A DNA stretch of 64,000 nt from Fragilariopsis cylindrus CCMP1102. Its lineage: Eukaryota; Bacillariophyta; Bacillariophyceae; Bacillariales; Bacillariaceae. Below the pieces are notes generated by a model. The model ran no database searches and was not told the origin of the DNA. It was given only the letters and a program-made list of their open reading frames with translations. Position 1 is the first letter of the stretch. Each line of letters opens with the position of its first letter. Positions 50,508 to 60,668 of this stretch are shown piece by piece. Position numbers and translations under genes: made by a program. Location of the stretch: the NCBI GenBank assembly GCA_900095095.1, contig FMBT01000307.1, forward strand, positions 455,242 to 519,241, read 5' to 3'.

Positions 50508-50657
50508 TAGATTGGTAACGGATTTATAACTCAAACAGTAGATTATATGCGAAAATAAAATAAGAGCGTCGTGAATGTTGTATTCGGTAGCTCAGTGGTT
50601 TTGAGCGCGACTAGTTGTGAGCAAATTAGTTAGGGTAAATGTTTGTTTTTATATTAA

Positions 50658-51848
50658 TTAAGTATCTTCGTTGTCTAAAATAGGGGTCGGGATGGCGCGA
50701 AAGCCTATGTTATGGAAGAAAATGTTCTTGCCCATCGCTGTTGACAGGCCGGCTGAGAAAACAGCGATTTGTTCGTGGATGTAGTCGAGAAAAGTGTCGC
50801 TGCTCCAGCGTCCCATTTTTCGAATCGTGTGCGTTGGGGTGTTGTGTAGGTGCATCGCCATCGCCCCTCCGGCGCGTAAGCTGTGTGAGCTTATTTGCGC
50901 TGCTTCAAACCCGTGTTTTTTCATGTCGAGGTGGAGTACTGCTGCTTTGAGCGCGGAGTTAATTTCGGTTGCGCGCATTACTTTGCCCTGGTGAGTCGGG
51001 TGTTCGAAATACGTGCTAATTATAGCAGTCGGGACTGAAGTGTGAGCAGTGATGTGCTTGACTCTTCTAATTAGTGCTTTTATTGGGCATGTATCCGTAT
51101 TTGTTGTAAAATGGTGTATTGCCTGGTTTCGTTTGCCATTTTTCTGATTCGATATTCGAAGAGTTGCTGCTGTGCATCTGATTAAAAGGGCGCCGATCGG
51201 GAGGTTATGGTCGAGGATGGTGTTCTTGTCCCATAATGTGACGTCCTGGAGTCTGAAAGCTTGTGTTAGCTTTTTGGTTGAGGTCGGAGTGTACGTGTAC
51301 TCTCCGACTCGGAGGAGATAGTAGAAGGCGATGATGGCTATATCTGCCACTGCCTTTTGTTTTTCGGTGCCTGTTAACGCGTAGTGATACATGTATCTTG
51401 GGACACTGATTGGTACTGCTAATTTGAATTTGGCAGGGGGGTCGGTTCGTCGGTAGCCCTCAATAAGTTGGCCGATTTTTTTATAATATTTTCCTTGCGT
51501 GTTAACCACCGGACTTTGTTCTCCGTCCATTTCGAAACGCGCTGTGATGGCCCGAAGCGATACTTGGAATGTTTGCGCACGAACTTGTTGTTTTTGTCGT
51601 GAAACGCCTCCGGATCGCACATGTTGGGCGAAACTGACCAGCACTTCGATTTTGTCCTGTTGAGTAAGTGTACTGAGTTTCTCGTCATAGGTAGGAAAGT
51701 AAATGGCGAGGTAGTGGGTCCAAGCTTTCCAAAAACGTATTCTTTCGTTGGTAGTCGACGCCACGACTCCAAAGTCGATTGCTTCTTTAGCAGCTCCGAA
51801 GAGACTTTTGACGTAACTTTGTTGCTGAGGAGGAACAGAGTCCAGGAT
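50658..51848 (-). CDS. Tyrosine recombinase (YR) of the retrotransposon
   Basis: The catalytic domain shows the tyrosine recombinase set: an Arg-containing motif in IAIIAFYYLLRVGEYTY (box 1), SSHSLRAGGAMAMHL (the H-x-x-R of box 2), and GRWSSDTFLDYIHEQ, where W/S and the Tyr of DYIHE are the expected nucleophile region. An N-terminal helical SAM-like domain covers ERIRFWKAWTHYLAIYFP. It would integrate the circular DNA copy. The open frame annotated from GTG 51764 continues upstream in the same frame with protein-like sequence (VKSLFGAAKEAIDFGVVAS) to about 51848, where it meets the RT-RNase H frame. One missing base there would make a single RT-RH-YR polyprotein; a translational -1 shift is the alternative. 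Confidence 0.88.
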   Translation of the reverse strand: MLDSVPPQQQSYVKSLFGAAKEAIDFGVVASTTNERIRFWKAWTHYLAIYFPTYDEKLSTLTQQDKIEVLVSFAQHVRSGGVSRQKQQVRAQTFQVSLRAITARFEMDGEQSPVVNTQGKYYKKIGQLIEGYRRTDPPAKFKLAVPISVPRYMYHYALTGTEKQKAVADIAIIAFYYLLRVGEYTYTPTSTKKLTQAFRLQDVTLWDKNTILDHNLPIGALLIRCTAATLRISNQKNGKRNQAIHHFTTNTDTCPIKALIRRVKHITAHTSVPTAIISTYFEHPTHQGKVMRATEINSALKAAVLHLDMKKHGFEAAQISSHSLRAGGAMAMHLHNTPTHTIRKMGRWSSDTFLDYIHEQIAVFSAGLSTAMGKNIFFHNIGFRAIPTPILDNEDT

Positions 51849-53930
51849 TCGTCCTGTGGTGGTGGAAAATGAGCGGAAAAGTCGGTGAGGAATGTAGCAT
51901 TGTCGAGACTATGTTTGCGGGACGCAACGTCTGCCATTTTGTTGTAAATGCCGGAGATGTGTTCCACTGAAAGTAATGCTGTTCTGTTGGTATGTAGGCG
52001 TACCGCCAGTGCTCGGAGGACTCGTGCTGCGACCAATGATGTGCTCGTTCTGAATTTGTACATCCACGCTACTGCCGGGAGGTTGTCGCACCAGATTGAG
52101 ACGCTGACGCCCCGGAGTGTAATTGGGTCCACGCTGTGCTCGAGAACAAGCCAGTGCATGAGTATTCCGGTTAGTTCTAAATCTGATATCGTGAGTTGCC
52201 CGCTTTTGTTGGATGACGAGCAAAACTGGTCTCGTATTTCTTGCGGCCATTCGAAGAACCATACGATCGGGACGACGTTCGTTGTGCCGCTGAACCAGAC
52301 TCCACCGACTCCCCATTTGGATGCATCGACGAAGCCTTGATAAGATGGTGGATGTTCGATGAGTTCGGAGACATGTGTTGGTCGTCGTCCGACTAGACGG
52401 ATGAGTGCTGACCAATCCCGGAGGATGTTTGCGAAGTCGTTCGTTACTTTGATTTTTCGACCCTGGTTTTTGGCAGCTGCGGCCATGTAACAATTTAGTT
52501 GTCCCAGGATTGGTTTGCCACATGGTATGGCAATGGTCGCGAATTGTAGTCGTCCATGAAGTTTTTGGAAACGTTTTACTTCGATCTTGTCCTCGCGGCG
52601 TATCGCCTTGAGTTCGGTAAGGAGTTCTTCGCATTTACGTTGTGGCAGTTTGATGGTGCGTGAGATTCCATCGAAGAGCCAACCTAGGATTTCTTTCCTG
52701 GTGTCCCAGATTCCGTCCTCGAAAAGCTTCTTTTCCGAGACCGGATGTGCCATTTTGCTTCCGGACAATTCCGGAGGCGGAAAGACTTTGGTGATGCCGT
52801 CAAGGATGCGACGTGAAAACTGGAGTAGATCGGCTTCGTTGGTGCTCTGGATTACGCCGATGAAATCGTCGATGTAGACCTCGATGAGTTGAAGGAACGT
52901 CCGTTTATCAGTTTCCGAGTCGATTGGGGTGTGAAGTTTGTTGATCTTGGTCCAATCGATGTCCATCATGATATTTTCCATCGGTTGCTCGTCGATGATG
53001 ACGTCATGTCGCATCTTGTCGTTGATGATGTCGCGCGCCGTTTCGGTTGCGGCGCAGAAGAAAGGCGGGCTTTCGCTCCAGCCCATCTGGAGGGCGTCCG
53101 GGATAACGAGTTGTACCGGGTCGTCCGGGCCTGCTCCTGGTAGGACGTATGCAAAATTCCATGCATCTTTTTCGCTGACTGCCATTCGCCAGTAGCCATC
53201 TTTTAAATCCACTTTTGAGAACATAAAAGGTGTCGTTTTGTCTTTCGACAGAGCCATTGCCCATATGATTCTGGGGATAACGTTCCCTAGTTCGTACATT
53301 GATTCTTGTTTTGCCAATGATTTGTCGGACGCACTGTTTACTGAGTCCAGCTTCTTACCGTCGACGAGGAGCTGGAAGGATAAGTCTAGGATCATCCGAT
53401 AGACGCGAGACTTGTGCGGTACTGCAGCTAGTGGTGAAATTTTCAGATTTGGGGGGAAATCATGTTTGATGTCCTCCCAATTGACGAGGCGACAGGAGCC
53501 CTCCGTGACGCGTTCGAGGGCTTCCTTTTTGCATGCGGCTGCTGCTTCGGGTACGTTCGCACTGGCGTGTGCTCCATTCGCGATTGCTAATTCTAGGTGC
53601 TCCAGGGTCCAATCATCGCCGCAGTCGACTGGGCATCCTTCGAGTGCGTATTCTAGCAGATCCGGACCTGCTGGGTGATCTAAAACTTCATGACGAGGAA
53701 ACATTAAACCTTTGAATTGTGGTAACTTACTTTGGGTTGGAGTAAACGCATTGTCGTCGACTGGTTGTCGACGGGGCGGTGGTGGAATCGGTCGACAATA
53801 CGGTGTCCTGTACGGAGTGTCTGGACGGCATGGCGAACGAGGTGGTGGTGGTATACTCGGTAGTGTGAACCGCGGGTGTGGCACACTCGGGAGTGTGAAC
53901 CTAGGCGGTACGCTGGGGTTGGAGAAACAT
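51848..53930 (-). CDS. Reverse transcriptase-RNase H of the retrotransposon
   Basis: Intact coding of about 690 aa down to the YR junction; the frame itself stays open to 51419, but its last part is a shadow of the recombinase. The N-terminus has short repeats of the type RFTLPSVP/RFTLPSIP. RT blocks are SRVYRMILDLSF, FMFSKVDLKDGYWRMAVS, GWSESPPFFCAATE and EVYIDDFIGVI, with the catalytic YIDD box. RNase H acidic residues sit in YQGFVDASKWGVGG, SDLELTGILMH, IWCDNLPAVAWMY and ADVASRKHS. No ATG occurs before 53704, so translation may depend on frameshift or readthrough from gag. The YIDD form and DIRS-type RNase H spacing agree with the YR partner. Confidence 0.9.
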
Positions 53931-54016
53931 TATAGCAGGTGATGGTAATGAGAAAATTATATATGAAAAGTTAACATAGATTGTTTTATAGTTATTACTT
54001 AATTACTGTATACTCG

Positions 54017-56624
54017 CTACTGGCGGTTATTTGGTTGTTGCTTACATGGTGGTGGCCTTTTTAACATCTCGATTGCCTTGTCCGGTTTATAAGAGCTGAA
54101 ATCGGACTGGTGGGTGTTCTTGCATTTTCCGTTGCAGTAGCAAAAGAGCCCATAGTTGAGACAATTACTCGATTTGAGGCCTAGGGCCTCGCACATTTCT
54201 TTCGTCGATCCGAACTCGTTGGCAGTCCGGATGTCCGAGAGGCGGGGGAAGTTGCCGTCGTGTGTTGCGCGGTGGTCCGCGATTAGTTTTCTGATGGCGT
54301 CGCATCCCGGACCCTTGCGTGTTGTAGGTTTGTCCTTCTTTGGTGATTTGTCAGCATTTCGCTTCCGGTCTGTATTCCGGTCAGTAGGTGTTGGAGGGCT
54401 GGGTCGCGGCGTTGCCGGAGCCTTCGCTGGAAGGAAAATTGGACCGTAGCTGTGCGACAAGGACAAGTTGTTGTTTTCGATACCCAGGATGAGAAAAATC
54501 GATGTTGAACTTCGGGAAACGCTTGGCGGCTACGTCTTCTGCTGTGCAAAAGACGCCGAAATACCGCTCAAGATGGCGGCACAGTTGGTAAATAATTTCG
54601 TTGCTGATCAGAGCCCGGAAGTTGGCTATGGCGGATAGACGACTGTAGTTGTCGAACAGGGCATCGAGCAGGCGCTGGAGTTGAATTGACGGTGGCGCTC
54701 TGTCGCCAATTACCTGTATTAAACCTAGTTGAGTTAATTGCAGGTTGGTGATTAGGGCATCGATGGTGTCCGGAATCTGTGGCGTTCCTGGGATGCTGCG
54801 CTCTATGTCGGCCGACGTTGGTACGCATTGTGCGTTGAGAGCGCGATAATTTTCGAGTCTCTCCTCTCTCGGCCGTCGACCTGGTGACGTAAGTGAGAGG
54901 GCCAAGCCCCCCATGGGGTTTGGTGCCTTCGAAGTTCGTTGGGGCTAGACGCCAATCCGTGATAGATTTCCGAAATTCGGCCGTGATGATTTGGCGGAAA
55001 CGGGGATTCTTCTTGATCATTGGTTGAATGAAGTAGGTGTCAATGACGGAGTCCTTTTCGCCTTTGTCAGGAGCCTTGTTGTATTTCAACCAACCGCTGT
55101 TGTTGCATCGGTGCAAAAATGGAGCTCGTGTGGTTGTAGATGTGCCCATCCACATAAAATTCCACGATCTGGTGCCCATACTGTCCTTTGCCTTTTTTGG
55201 TTGGTCCGGCTTGGTCGAGTTTGGGTGACTCTTGGATTCCGCTGCAAGAAACTTGAGCACTTGAAATCGGTTCATGTCCTCGGAGGTGAGGGGAAGGCCT
55301 GGCCTCTGTTGAGCATTGCATGTAGGTGATCACCAATACTTTGGTGAGGTGATGCACCCGTGTGACCCCCAAAACTGAAAGCCCCATTGCTTGCCGATGC
55401 TCCAAAGGTGAAAGCCGGTGCACCATGATACCCTGGGTGACCCGGAGTGGGTCACCAAATGGGTTGGTGGCGCCCGGTGTGCCGTACGGATTGTGGGACC
55501 TGGCTGCCGGTTGTTGGAACGTTGACGATGAGTCGTTGCTAAAACCGTTGCCTTCGAACGGGTTGGCCGCGATGTCAAATGGTAGTCCCGGTCCTTTCGG
55601 GTCTTTCGGGATGAAACTGGGTGCCCGGTTCCATATGGCAGTCCGTCGCCTTCGAAGGAGACGTTGCCTGTTGCTGTCCTGGTACTTTGATGTTGCCTGG
55701 CCAATGCTGCTGCGATGCGTTGCTGTTGCGCTAGTTGCTCCTCGAGTTGGACATTTCGTGTAGTACCGCATTGAGATTAGCTTCGTTGGTTGCAGTTTCT
55801 CCTGGAGCATTTCCTGTGCGCTGACGATTATTGCGCAGAAGTGTTTCATCGTCGACGTCAATGACGTCTTCCGGTGCTGGGGTCGGGCGGAACTCCTTGC
55901 TGAGGCAGTTCAGGACTCCATTGGCGATGGCGGTGCCAAGTGTATTGTCGTCTTCGCTGAAACCCGTCTGTAGGTCTTTGTAAATATCCACCGAATGTGC
56001 AAGTGTGAACCAACGTGGTTGGTCCGGTTCGAGTTGCATTTGACTGGTGCTGTCGGCGTTGTTGGGGAGGGTAGTATCCCTGACCATTGCTGCTGCACGA
56101 AGCCAGCTATAAACGAATTTGTCATGTTTGTCTGTTCTGCTCTTGAACATTGTTATTAAGTCGCGGACGCTTTTGTGAGAATTGTCGGCATTGAAGAAAT
56201 CCGTGATGGTTTCAGCCCGGATTGGGATTAGTTTCATCATGGGTCGTTGCTTGATCAGAGCGCTCGTGACATAGTCCAAGCCCTGATTCGCAGTTGAGTC
56301 GGCATCTTTCGCAATCCAGACGTCCGATGCCACTAGGTCGTTGGCATCGAATATCACTGCCTGTGGGCATGATGTGATTGTGATACCAAAACGTTGTGTT
56401 TGGTAAGCTCGTACCCATAAAATGGGGGTGACCTTCTTCGGTTGAGTGTTTAACACTGCAACTCCCAAGGTTCCGATTCCGCAGAACAACGCTTGGTCCG
56501 GTAGGTGAGTGGTCCTGTTGAAAGTGAGTGGGTGGGTGATGAGTTGGCTTCTGGAGTTCGACTCTTTGGCCCGGGTTGCCTCATCGAGGATTGCTGTTTG
56601 AAATCCTCCCTCTGTGAACGCCAT
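54017..56624 (-). pseudogene. Gag-like region of the retrotransposon with multiple frame breaks
   Basis: Starts at ATG 56624. The first 298 residues are one clean frame (beginning MAFTEGGFQTAILDEA, with a folded section up to about residue 230). From 55740 onward the protein-like sequence hops between frames at least six times: a Gln-rich coiled segment, a Gly/Asn/Phe-rich part, then blocks such as YGHQIVEFYVDGHIYNHTS, VIDTYFIQPMIKKNPRFRQI and DTIDALITNLQLTQLGLIQ. The last frame ends in GLFCYCNGKCKNTHQSDF, a Cys/His cluster that may be a small zinc knuckle. Breaks include changes equivalent to more than one missing base, for example around the GGGGGG at 54910-54915. Either this copy of gag is decaying or this part is poorly assembled. 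Confidence 0.65.
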
Positions 56625-57503
56625 CGTGCTGATGTTTAAATCCTGGCTGCGAGCGGTTTTGAGTTGCTCGAAGTTGAGATTGTGAGAGTGTTGTGTGCCG
56701 AAACAATGTGTTCCGGAATAGTGCCCAATGTGGAAATTTATGTTTTTTTTTGGGCGTTTGACGTCCGGAACTGACGTTTGGTCAGTGATGTGGTGAGCCT
56801 GAATGGCATGCGATTGGCATGGAGTCGCCGTTATTGTTCAGAATCTATGTTGACAAAGGGTGGAAGTCGTCCTAAACGATGTTGTTTAGTTAGGGTGAGC
56901 CCCATTACGTTGGTGAATAATTACGTGAAATATTGTTGAATGTTATTTTGTTTTTGTCCCAACGAGGGATAAGGCAAATAGGAAGTGTGAATAAATTACT
57001 TATGTACCTATGTATTGTGTTCTGGGCTTATGTGTGCCTGAAATCGAAAAATTCAATTCCGGAGTTGAAAATTTGACAGCTAGGAGTAACGCATGCGAGG
57101 GTGCGTGCAGGGGTGCTAACTAGTTTCGTTGAACGGTTGAGTCCTGACAAAATTTGAATGTATTATGTGATTTAACGTTATATTATATTCTTATATTTGG
57201 ACTTGTCTATTATTTAAGATGTTTTTCGTTTTTTATGTGTGGGCACGTGGCATGGTATGCGTGTCGTGCTCCTGACTTTGACCGTTGTACGTTGAGGTCC
57301 GGAATCCCTTTTTGGATCTAAAACCTGTGGTGTTGCATGCAGTCTGTCTGTGTGGGTGTATTCGTCTGTCGTGCGACATTGCGTGCGCGGCGAACATTTG
57401 GTTGTAAATGGTAAAGATTTAGTTTTGACTTGTGAAATGTAGTTGTCTCTTTACGAGGCGTTTCGTCGTAACCGGGTGTTTCGTCTAGTTGACGCCATTC
57501 CTA
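56625..57503. other. Leader region of the retrotransposon, no ORF
   Basis: About 0.9 kb between the short 5' ORF and gag on the minus strand. It is GT-rich on the plus strand, with many repeats of the word CCGG. No coding sequence is recognised; it could hold transcript leader and packaging signals. Confidence 0.4.
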
Positions 57504-57695
57504 TTACTCCGGAGTTGGGTAATTGTGTTTTTCATACATGGCCGCAAGCAGGCGCTTGATTTCGGTGGCCTGTGGCGATTCGTTGCCAAAATTCTGTATT
57601 AACACGGCTTGTATTCGTTGCATGTTTGTGATGAGGGCAACGATGTCGTCCGGAGTGTTTCCGTGGATGCTGCGCTCCATGTCTTTGTTGTTTTC
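57504..57695 (-). CDS. Short 5' ORF similar to an internal gag segment
   Basis: From the first ATG (57695) it encodes about 63 aa beginning MENNKDMERSIHGNTPDD. It aligns with an internal part of the gag region on the same strand (54700-54800): DMERSI against DIERSI, then PDDIVALITNMQ against PDTIDALITNLQ, VLIQNFG against GLIQVIG and IKRLLAAM against LQRLLDAL. So it is either a duplicated gag module or a remnant of a nested related element. It follows directly after repeat A1. Confidence 0.5.
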   Translation of the reverse strand, partial: ENNKDMERSIHGNTPDDIVALITNMQRIQAVLIQNFGNESPQATEIKRLLAAMYEKHNYPTPE

Positions 57696-57747
57696 CATGT
57701 GGTGGTCTCTGTTGTTGTTTTGTCTCCATTGAGCGGACTGGTAGTCC

Positions 57748-57926
57748 AAGAAGAAGCGCTTTCAGCGGTCACGTCAGCTCCGGAGCTGCCTCACAACAAA
57801 ACACGATGTTTCCAAAAGAATGAGTCCAGAATAGATTTCTCTTCTGGACTTTGATTTTTCTACTAGCGCGCGCGTTGTATAAAAATAAATCGCTTGATTC
57901 CTTTTTACAGCTTTAACACTCCTTGA
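57748..57926 (-). repeat. Split direct repeat, copy A1 (outer right end)
   Basis: The 5' terminal copy of A in minus-strand orientation. It carries the same hairpin-forming arms (57823-57831 and 57842-57850) around a 10-nt loop. Outside it the sequence changes to AT-rich host DNA. Confidence 0.9.
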
Positions 57927-58337
57927 ATATATTTATTTACGCGCCTATTACGTACGGTTTAAATACCGGCGCATTTATATTTTAGATAATAATAATACCA
58001 CGCAAATTCTTGAATACATGCAGTACTTTTAACAACAATTTTTTATACTGAAGATGCTGTGCAGAGTTTCAAATCAACAACCTCCTGAGTCTATTGGAAG
58101 TCTAACAAATATTAATGGTCATGGGCTTCTCTTCAGTTCACTACTATTGGAAGATACAAATTAGAAGAAAAAACGTTACAGTAGATCAACTATTGCTAAT
58201 CTAACCAAATGGAATCCCATTTGATGATATTACTTCTATTGAAAACTTTTTAAAACAAATAAGATATATATTTTTTCCAAATGATAAGGAAGATGCAATT
58301 TTCCCCATAGCATAGATGCACCTAATTTTCTGAAAGA

Positions 58338-60668
58338 TTAGCTTCGCATACAATTTCTTTTCAAGTTTTGAACTGAACATGTGAATCTGTATTTTTCTGT
58401 TCCTCCACTTTGAATAGATGGGTGTCGCATACTCGAACGGGATGCCACACGAGGTCCTCCTGGACCCCTGTTGCCTCCGTTACCTTGTCCTCCTCTTCCC
58501 ATGGCACTTGCTGCCGCTACAGCCGCATCATTGTTTATGTGTTCACTATGATCAACATTCACGTCAAAATCATCCATATTCTCCCAATCAATTGATAGCG
58601 CCGAAAGACCTGACATCGCACGACCATAGGACACCTGTGACATACGACCCATGAGAGACTGCCTTGCATTGGGATTTTGCTGTAACTGACCCATAAGAGA
58701 CATGCGATGATTTCCAAATGATACAACAGGAGGGTTAGGATTCTGATGTTGTAGTTGTTGTTGTTGCTGCTGCTGCTGATTTCTCATATTATAATTTACT
58801 GAACCCATATTTAATGAATTAACCATAGATCCTCTCATACCCATAGGAACACCACCGTTCATACTCGCAACTATGTTTTCCATTCCGCCAGAGCCTCCAA
58901 ACATATCCATACCACCCATACCACTCCATACACTCATATTACCCCATATTCATGCTCATACCACCCATACCACTCATACCACCTGTATCGTTGAGTGGTT
59001 GAATGTCATTCATCATCCCTGCTTGTCCTTGCTGCTGGAATTGATTGTTCATCATCATTTGCTGTGGTGGCTGCATTTTCTGGTGCGGAATTTCACCTGA
59101 AACATAGCGACGAACTGCGGTTGCTCTATCTTCAAATGCATCAATAAGATCGCTATTCATTTGTCCGTGCCTGATGTATGAAAGGAAAAAAGGGGGAAAT
59201 ATGGTGAGGGGATACTTGTGAGAACAATATCATGCTACAGGAAGAAAGCACAGCAGATACAGATTATATATATATATATATATATAATGTACTGTAAACA
59301 AAATCTTACCTGACACAATCGTCACGAGCAACTCCATTGTCAGGACATGAGCAGGGGGCGCTCCAATCAAATAGATCCTTCGGATTCATTTGTCCTAGAT
59401 TCTCAAATGCAATGTCGAATTCATCATGAGATATTCTCGTTTGGTTCCCATTCTTATCTACAATCGAGCTCATGGTTTTGGCAAGGGTGGTATATCCGAC
59501 CATGGCAAGATTGCGGGCAGCCTCTAAAGCAATACGTCTCGCATTTATTGTCCTATCGATTCGGATCAAGATAGCATTCAACGCACGATCAGCTGCTGCA
59601 TCAAGTAGACCATCAATGGTGATTTGTTTCCATTGCACCCCCTAAGGACCGTCTCAACAATCTTGACACAATGCGCACAGGTAATCCCATCGACTGACAT
59701 GGCAATCATAATATCTCTATTTTCAGATATGTACACAATGGGGATAGAATCTAAATCCTCCCCACCTCCCATACCACCACCCGAAGATAGTACTGCTGAG
59801 GGATGCGCACCTCTACCCCCACCGGAGTGTGCTAATTGTGTAGCCGCACGACTCACCTTGTCAACAATCCCAGGCAAATCTGGTTTACCCGGCACACATT
59901 TGTTCTTAATGTTAATTATTGGTAACGGTTCAGCGCCCATCATACCATCACCCATACCATTGATACCACCTCCATCACTTAATTGTCTTTGTTGTGCAAT
60001 ATGAAGACGTTCAAGTGGGGATAAGTTTGGGTTGTTAAGTATTCCGGCTGCATCCGTTCCGTTTCCTCCCATACCCATCGGATTCATCTTGTCACCGTCT
60101 ACACCGTGTGTATGTTTCTTCTTTCTCTTCCCCCGGACCTTTTCAAGTTCTTTCATTTTAGCATGGAGTGTCCTTGGTGGTTGTTCCTTGTCATTTATAA
60201 TTAAACAATGTGCTAGTGTAAAAAATGGCGGGTATATCCTTCCACGACGCCCTTCATTTTATCCGTCCCCAATGCAGCAATGGCTGATCCACTTTCACCC
60301 TTACGACGATGTTGCCACCAGGTACGGAGTGTCGTCAAACCCAATTGAATTGCGTCATTATCGGCATCAGGACCAAGCCATGGACTTAATACTGCCTGGA
60401 CGTACGGATGTGCCAGACCGGAACGGGGCAATGGTTCGTAGGGGAACTGTCTACGTTTCGTACCGTTGGGATTCACGGATCCCGCCTTACTTTCCTTTTT
60501 ACCTAACAAACGAGTGTCACTCTCGATTGGATTCGACAGTGGGTCCAAGTCGCTGGATGGCTTGTTCTCCAATTCTTCCGGTTCTAGACCACCTAAATGT
60601 GACCAAGCACGAAAGGCACCCTCAAAGATTGAGGTTCGATGTTCAAATTCTCCTCTGCGTCGAGACAT
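58338..60668 (-). CDS. Met/Gly-rich protein with a heavy-metal-associated (HMA) domain
   Basis: ATG 60668 (MSRRRGEFEHRTSIFEGAFR). Exon 1 ends at 59310 (donor GTAAGA) and exon 2 runs 59170-58338; the 139-nt intron holds a TA microsatellite. Frame breaks lie near 60227 and 59612-59640 (one base missing each) and near the CCCC at 58942-58945 (two bases missing or one extra). With these the product is about 731 aa. The N-terminal 150 residues are charged and end in HRRKGESGSAIAALG. An HMA-type region follows: VYISENRDIMIAMSVDGITC, completing the motif TCAHC, then the VETVLRG and DGLLDAAADRALNAILIRID helix-strand elements. A second Cys cluster APCSCPDNGVARDDC follows. The C-terminal half is Met, Gly, Asn and Gln-rich. 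A metal-binding or copper-handling role is inferred only from TCAHC and Met-rich repeats. Confidence 0.62.
59266..59287. repeat. TA microsatellite in an intron
   Basis: About ten TA units in the intron of the HMA-domain gene. Confidence 0.85.

Larger units (their letters stand above)
47593..57926 (-). mobile_element. DIRS-superfamily (PAT/Ngaro-type) tyrosine-recombinase retrotransposon
   Basis: A 10.3-kb element with all coding on the minus strand. In that direction the order is repeat A1 (57926-57748), a small ORF, a gag-like region (56624-54017), reverse transcriptase-RNase H (about 53930-51850), tyrosine recombinase (to 50658), an extra ORF (50507-48760), repeat B1 (48329-48061), repeat A2 (48061-47883) and repeat B2 (47861-47593). 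A1-ORFs-B1-A2-B2 is the split-direct-repeat plan known for PAT and Ngaro elements, which integrate through a circular intermediate using the recombinase instead of an integrase and leave no target duplication. No methyltransferase domain is seen, which favours Ngaro-like over DIRS1-like. A1/A2 and B1/B2 each differ at about one position, so insertion is recent. Confidence 0.88.

Noticed and set aside
50583-50625. tRNA-like start GGTAGCTCAGTGG...GAGCGCG on the plus strand inside the retrotransposon
   Set aside because: It matches a D-arm/A-box pattern, but no anticodon stem or T-arm (GGTTCGA type) follows at the right distance, so it is not a tRNA gene.
51419-51764. C-terminal part of the RT-RNase H frame overlapping the recombinase
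   Set aside because: The recombinase frame carries the conserved residues here; the RT frame is a shadow that happens to stay open.
51909-52634. 241-aa minus-strand ORF within the RT-RNase H region
   Set aside because: Arg/Thr-rich composition without motifs; shadow of the RT-RNase H frame.
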